6,606 nucleotides of DNA from assembly GCA_002469865.1 (NCBI GenBank), contig DKOD01000033.1, forward strand, positions 1 through 6,606, written 5' to 3'. Below are positions 5,845 through 6,606 of the stretch, piece after piece; position 1 is the stretch's first letter; each line of letters starts with the position of its first letter. This stretch comes from Alphaproteobacteria bacterium UBA7371 (GTDB lineage Bacteria; Pseudomonadota; Alphaproteobacteria; UBA8317). The notes beneath the pieces were generated by a model. The model saw only the letters and a list, made by a program, of their open reading frames with translations, was not told the origin of the DNA and did no database searches. Made by a program: the position numbers and the translations under genes.

Positions 5845-6606
5845 ATGGTTCGACCCGCAATGTTATTTCCTGGCCAAGGCAGCCATTCTGTGGGCATGGG
5901 CAGGGATCTGGCGCTGGAATCTTCGGCTGCTCGGGAGGTGTTTCAGCAGGTGGATGATGCCCTGGGCTTCTCCCTTTCCAAGCTCATGTGGGACGGTCCT
6001 GAAGAAAAGTTGGTGCTTACCGAACATGCGCAACCTGCAATCATGGCATGTTCCATGGCAGTCTTGGCAATGTTGCGCGAGGAATTGGGCGCTGATCCGG
6101 TTGATCAGGCCCATATTCTGTTGGGCCACTCCCTTGGTGAGTATTCGGCGTATTGTGCGTCAGGTTCTTTGGACATTGCCAAAACAGCCCTGTTGCTCCA
6201 GACCCGTGGGCAAGCCATGCAGGTTGCTGTGGCGCCCGATCAAGGTGCCATGGCAGCCATTCTTGGCCTTGACACAGCATTGATTGAGCAAGCCTGCATC
6301 GAAGCCTCATCATCAGGTGTTGTGGTTTTGGCCAACGATAATGTTGAGGGGCAAGCCGTTATTTCTGGTGCGCGTGCCGCAGTTGAAGAGGCCTCAGAAA
6401 TTCTTTCTCAAAAAGGTGCCAAAAGGGTGGTTCCGCTCAATGTAAGTGCACCATTTCATTCCCCATTAATGCAGCATGCCACGGGGGTGATGGCAAAGGC
6501 TTTGGAACAATCCAACTTTTTGGATCCCAAAAGACCGGTTCTGTGCAACGTGGATGTTGTTTCCGTTACGGATCGGGCCATGGCCGTTGATTGCCTGACC
6601 CGCCAG
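5845..6606 (+). CDS. fabD: Malonyl-CoA:ACP transacylase FabD (3' end outside window)
   Basis: FabD moves malonyl groups from CoA to acyl carrier protein, the committed supply step for type II fatty-acid synthesis in the cytoplasm. The visible 254 codons hold nearly the whole catalytic core: FPGQGSHSVGMG at 8-19 with oxyanion glutamine Q11, nucleophile elbow GHSLGEYSA at 94-102 with S96, R121 in QTRGQAMQ (binds the malonyl carboxylate), NDNVEGQAVISG at 164-175, and the catalytic histidine H205 in APFHSPLM at 202-209. E. coli FabD is about 309 residues, so roughly the last 55-60 residues lie outside. GGAGG (5832-5836) stands 8 nt before the ATG; an in-frame ATG at 5860 would drop five residues of the first strand. 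It diverges from rpsF; in alphaproteobacteria fabG, acpP and fabF commonly follow, which cannot be seen here. Confidence 0.96.
   Translation, partial: MVRPAMLFPGQGSHSVGMGRDLALESSAAREVFQQVDDALGFSLSKLMWDGPEEKLVLTEHAQPAIMACSMAVLAMLREELGADPVDQAHILLGHSLGEYSAYCASGSLDIAKTALLLQTRGQAMQVAVAPDQGAMAAILGLDTALIEQACIEASSSGVVVLANDNVEGQAVISGARAAVEEASEILSQKGAKRVVPLNVSAPFHSPLMQHATGVMAKALEQSNFLDPKRPVLCNVDVVSVTDRAMAVDCLTRQ

Noticed and set aside
5685..5897. Open frame extending rpsF upstream by 71 codons
   Set aside because: It overlaps the fabD start on the other strand, shows no S6 similarity, and the perfect AGGAGG and MRLYEH start lie at 5684.
5954..6283. 109-codon + strand open frame inside fabD, and - strand frames at 5863-6313
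   Set aside because: They are out of frame with or opposite to fabD, whose catalytic residues fix the real frame.
1..6606. Mobile elements, CRISPR arrays, tRNA genes, toxin-antitoxin or phage genes
   Set aside because: No transposase, terminal repeats, spaced direct repeats or cloverleaf pattern was seen; intergenic space is only about 310 bases in two blocks.

Overview
The window reads as a compact stretch of alphaproteobacterial core chromosome with roughly balanced base composition. The affiliation rests on three things. The first is gene order: a fabD start divergent from rpsF-rpsR-rplI, then dnaB, alr and radA. The second is a lysine- and glycine-rich insertion in DnaB just after Walker A. 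The third is a long acidic tail on ribosomal protein L9. I cannot name a genus from the sequence alone.

Layout from the right edge: fabD (malonyl-CoA:ACP transacylase) starts at 5845 on the + strand and runs off the window at 6606, with its catalytic residues intact. A 160-base divergent intergenic region separates it from rpsF. On the - strand, rpsF (S6), rpsR (S18) and rplI (L9) lie almost end to end and finish at a 9-bp GC-rich hairpin with a T-rich tail (4371-4403), a likely intrinsic terminator. After a further ~80 bases with a weak promoter candidate comes a second - strand unit: dnaB (replicative helicase), alr (alanine racemase), an MlaE-type permease, an MlaF-type ATPase, and the first 86 codons of radA, cut by the left edge. 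Within this unit the junctions are TGATG (dnaB/alr), a 19-nt gap (alr/mlaE), ATGA (mlaE/mlaF) and a 2-nt gap to a TTG start (mlaF/radA), which points to co-transcription and probably translational coupling.

The genes serve growth: fatty-acid synthesis, ribosome assembly, fork unwinding, D-alanine for peptidoglycan, outer-membrane lipid transport and recombination repair. Both edge genes are incomplete but clearly recognisable.

Nothing mobile, no CRISPR, no tRNA or rRNA and no broken gene was seen. I did not find an undescribed system. The points most worth a second look are the MlaE/MlaF pair without MlaD, MlaC or MlaB next to it, placed between alr and radA; a histidine in alanine racemase where many relatives have a carbamylated lysine; and the structured-looking rpsF/fabD intergenic region.
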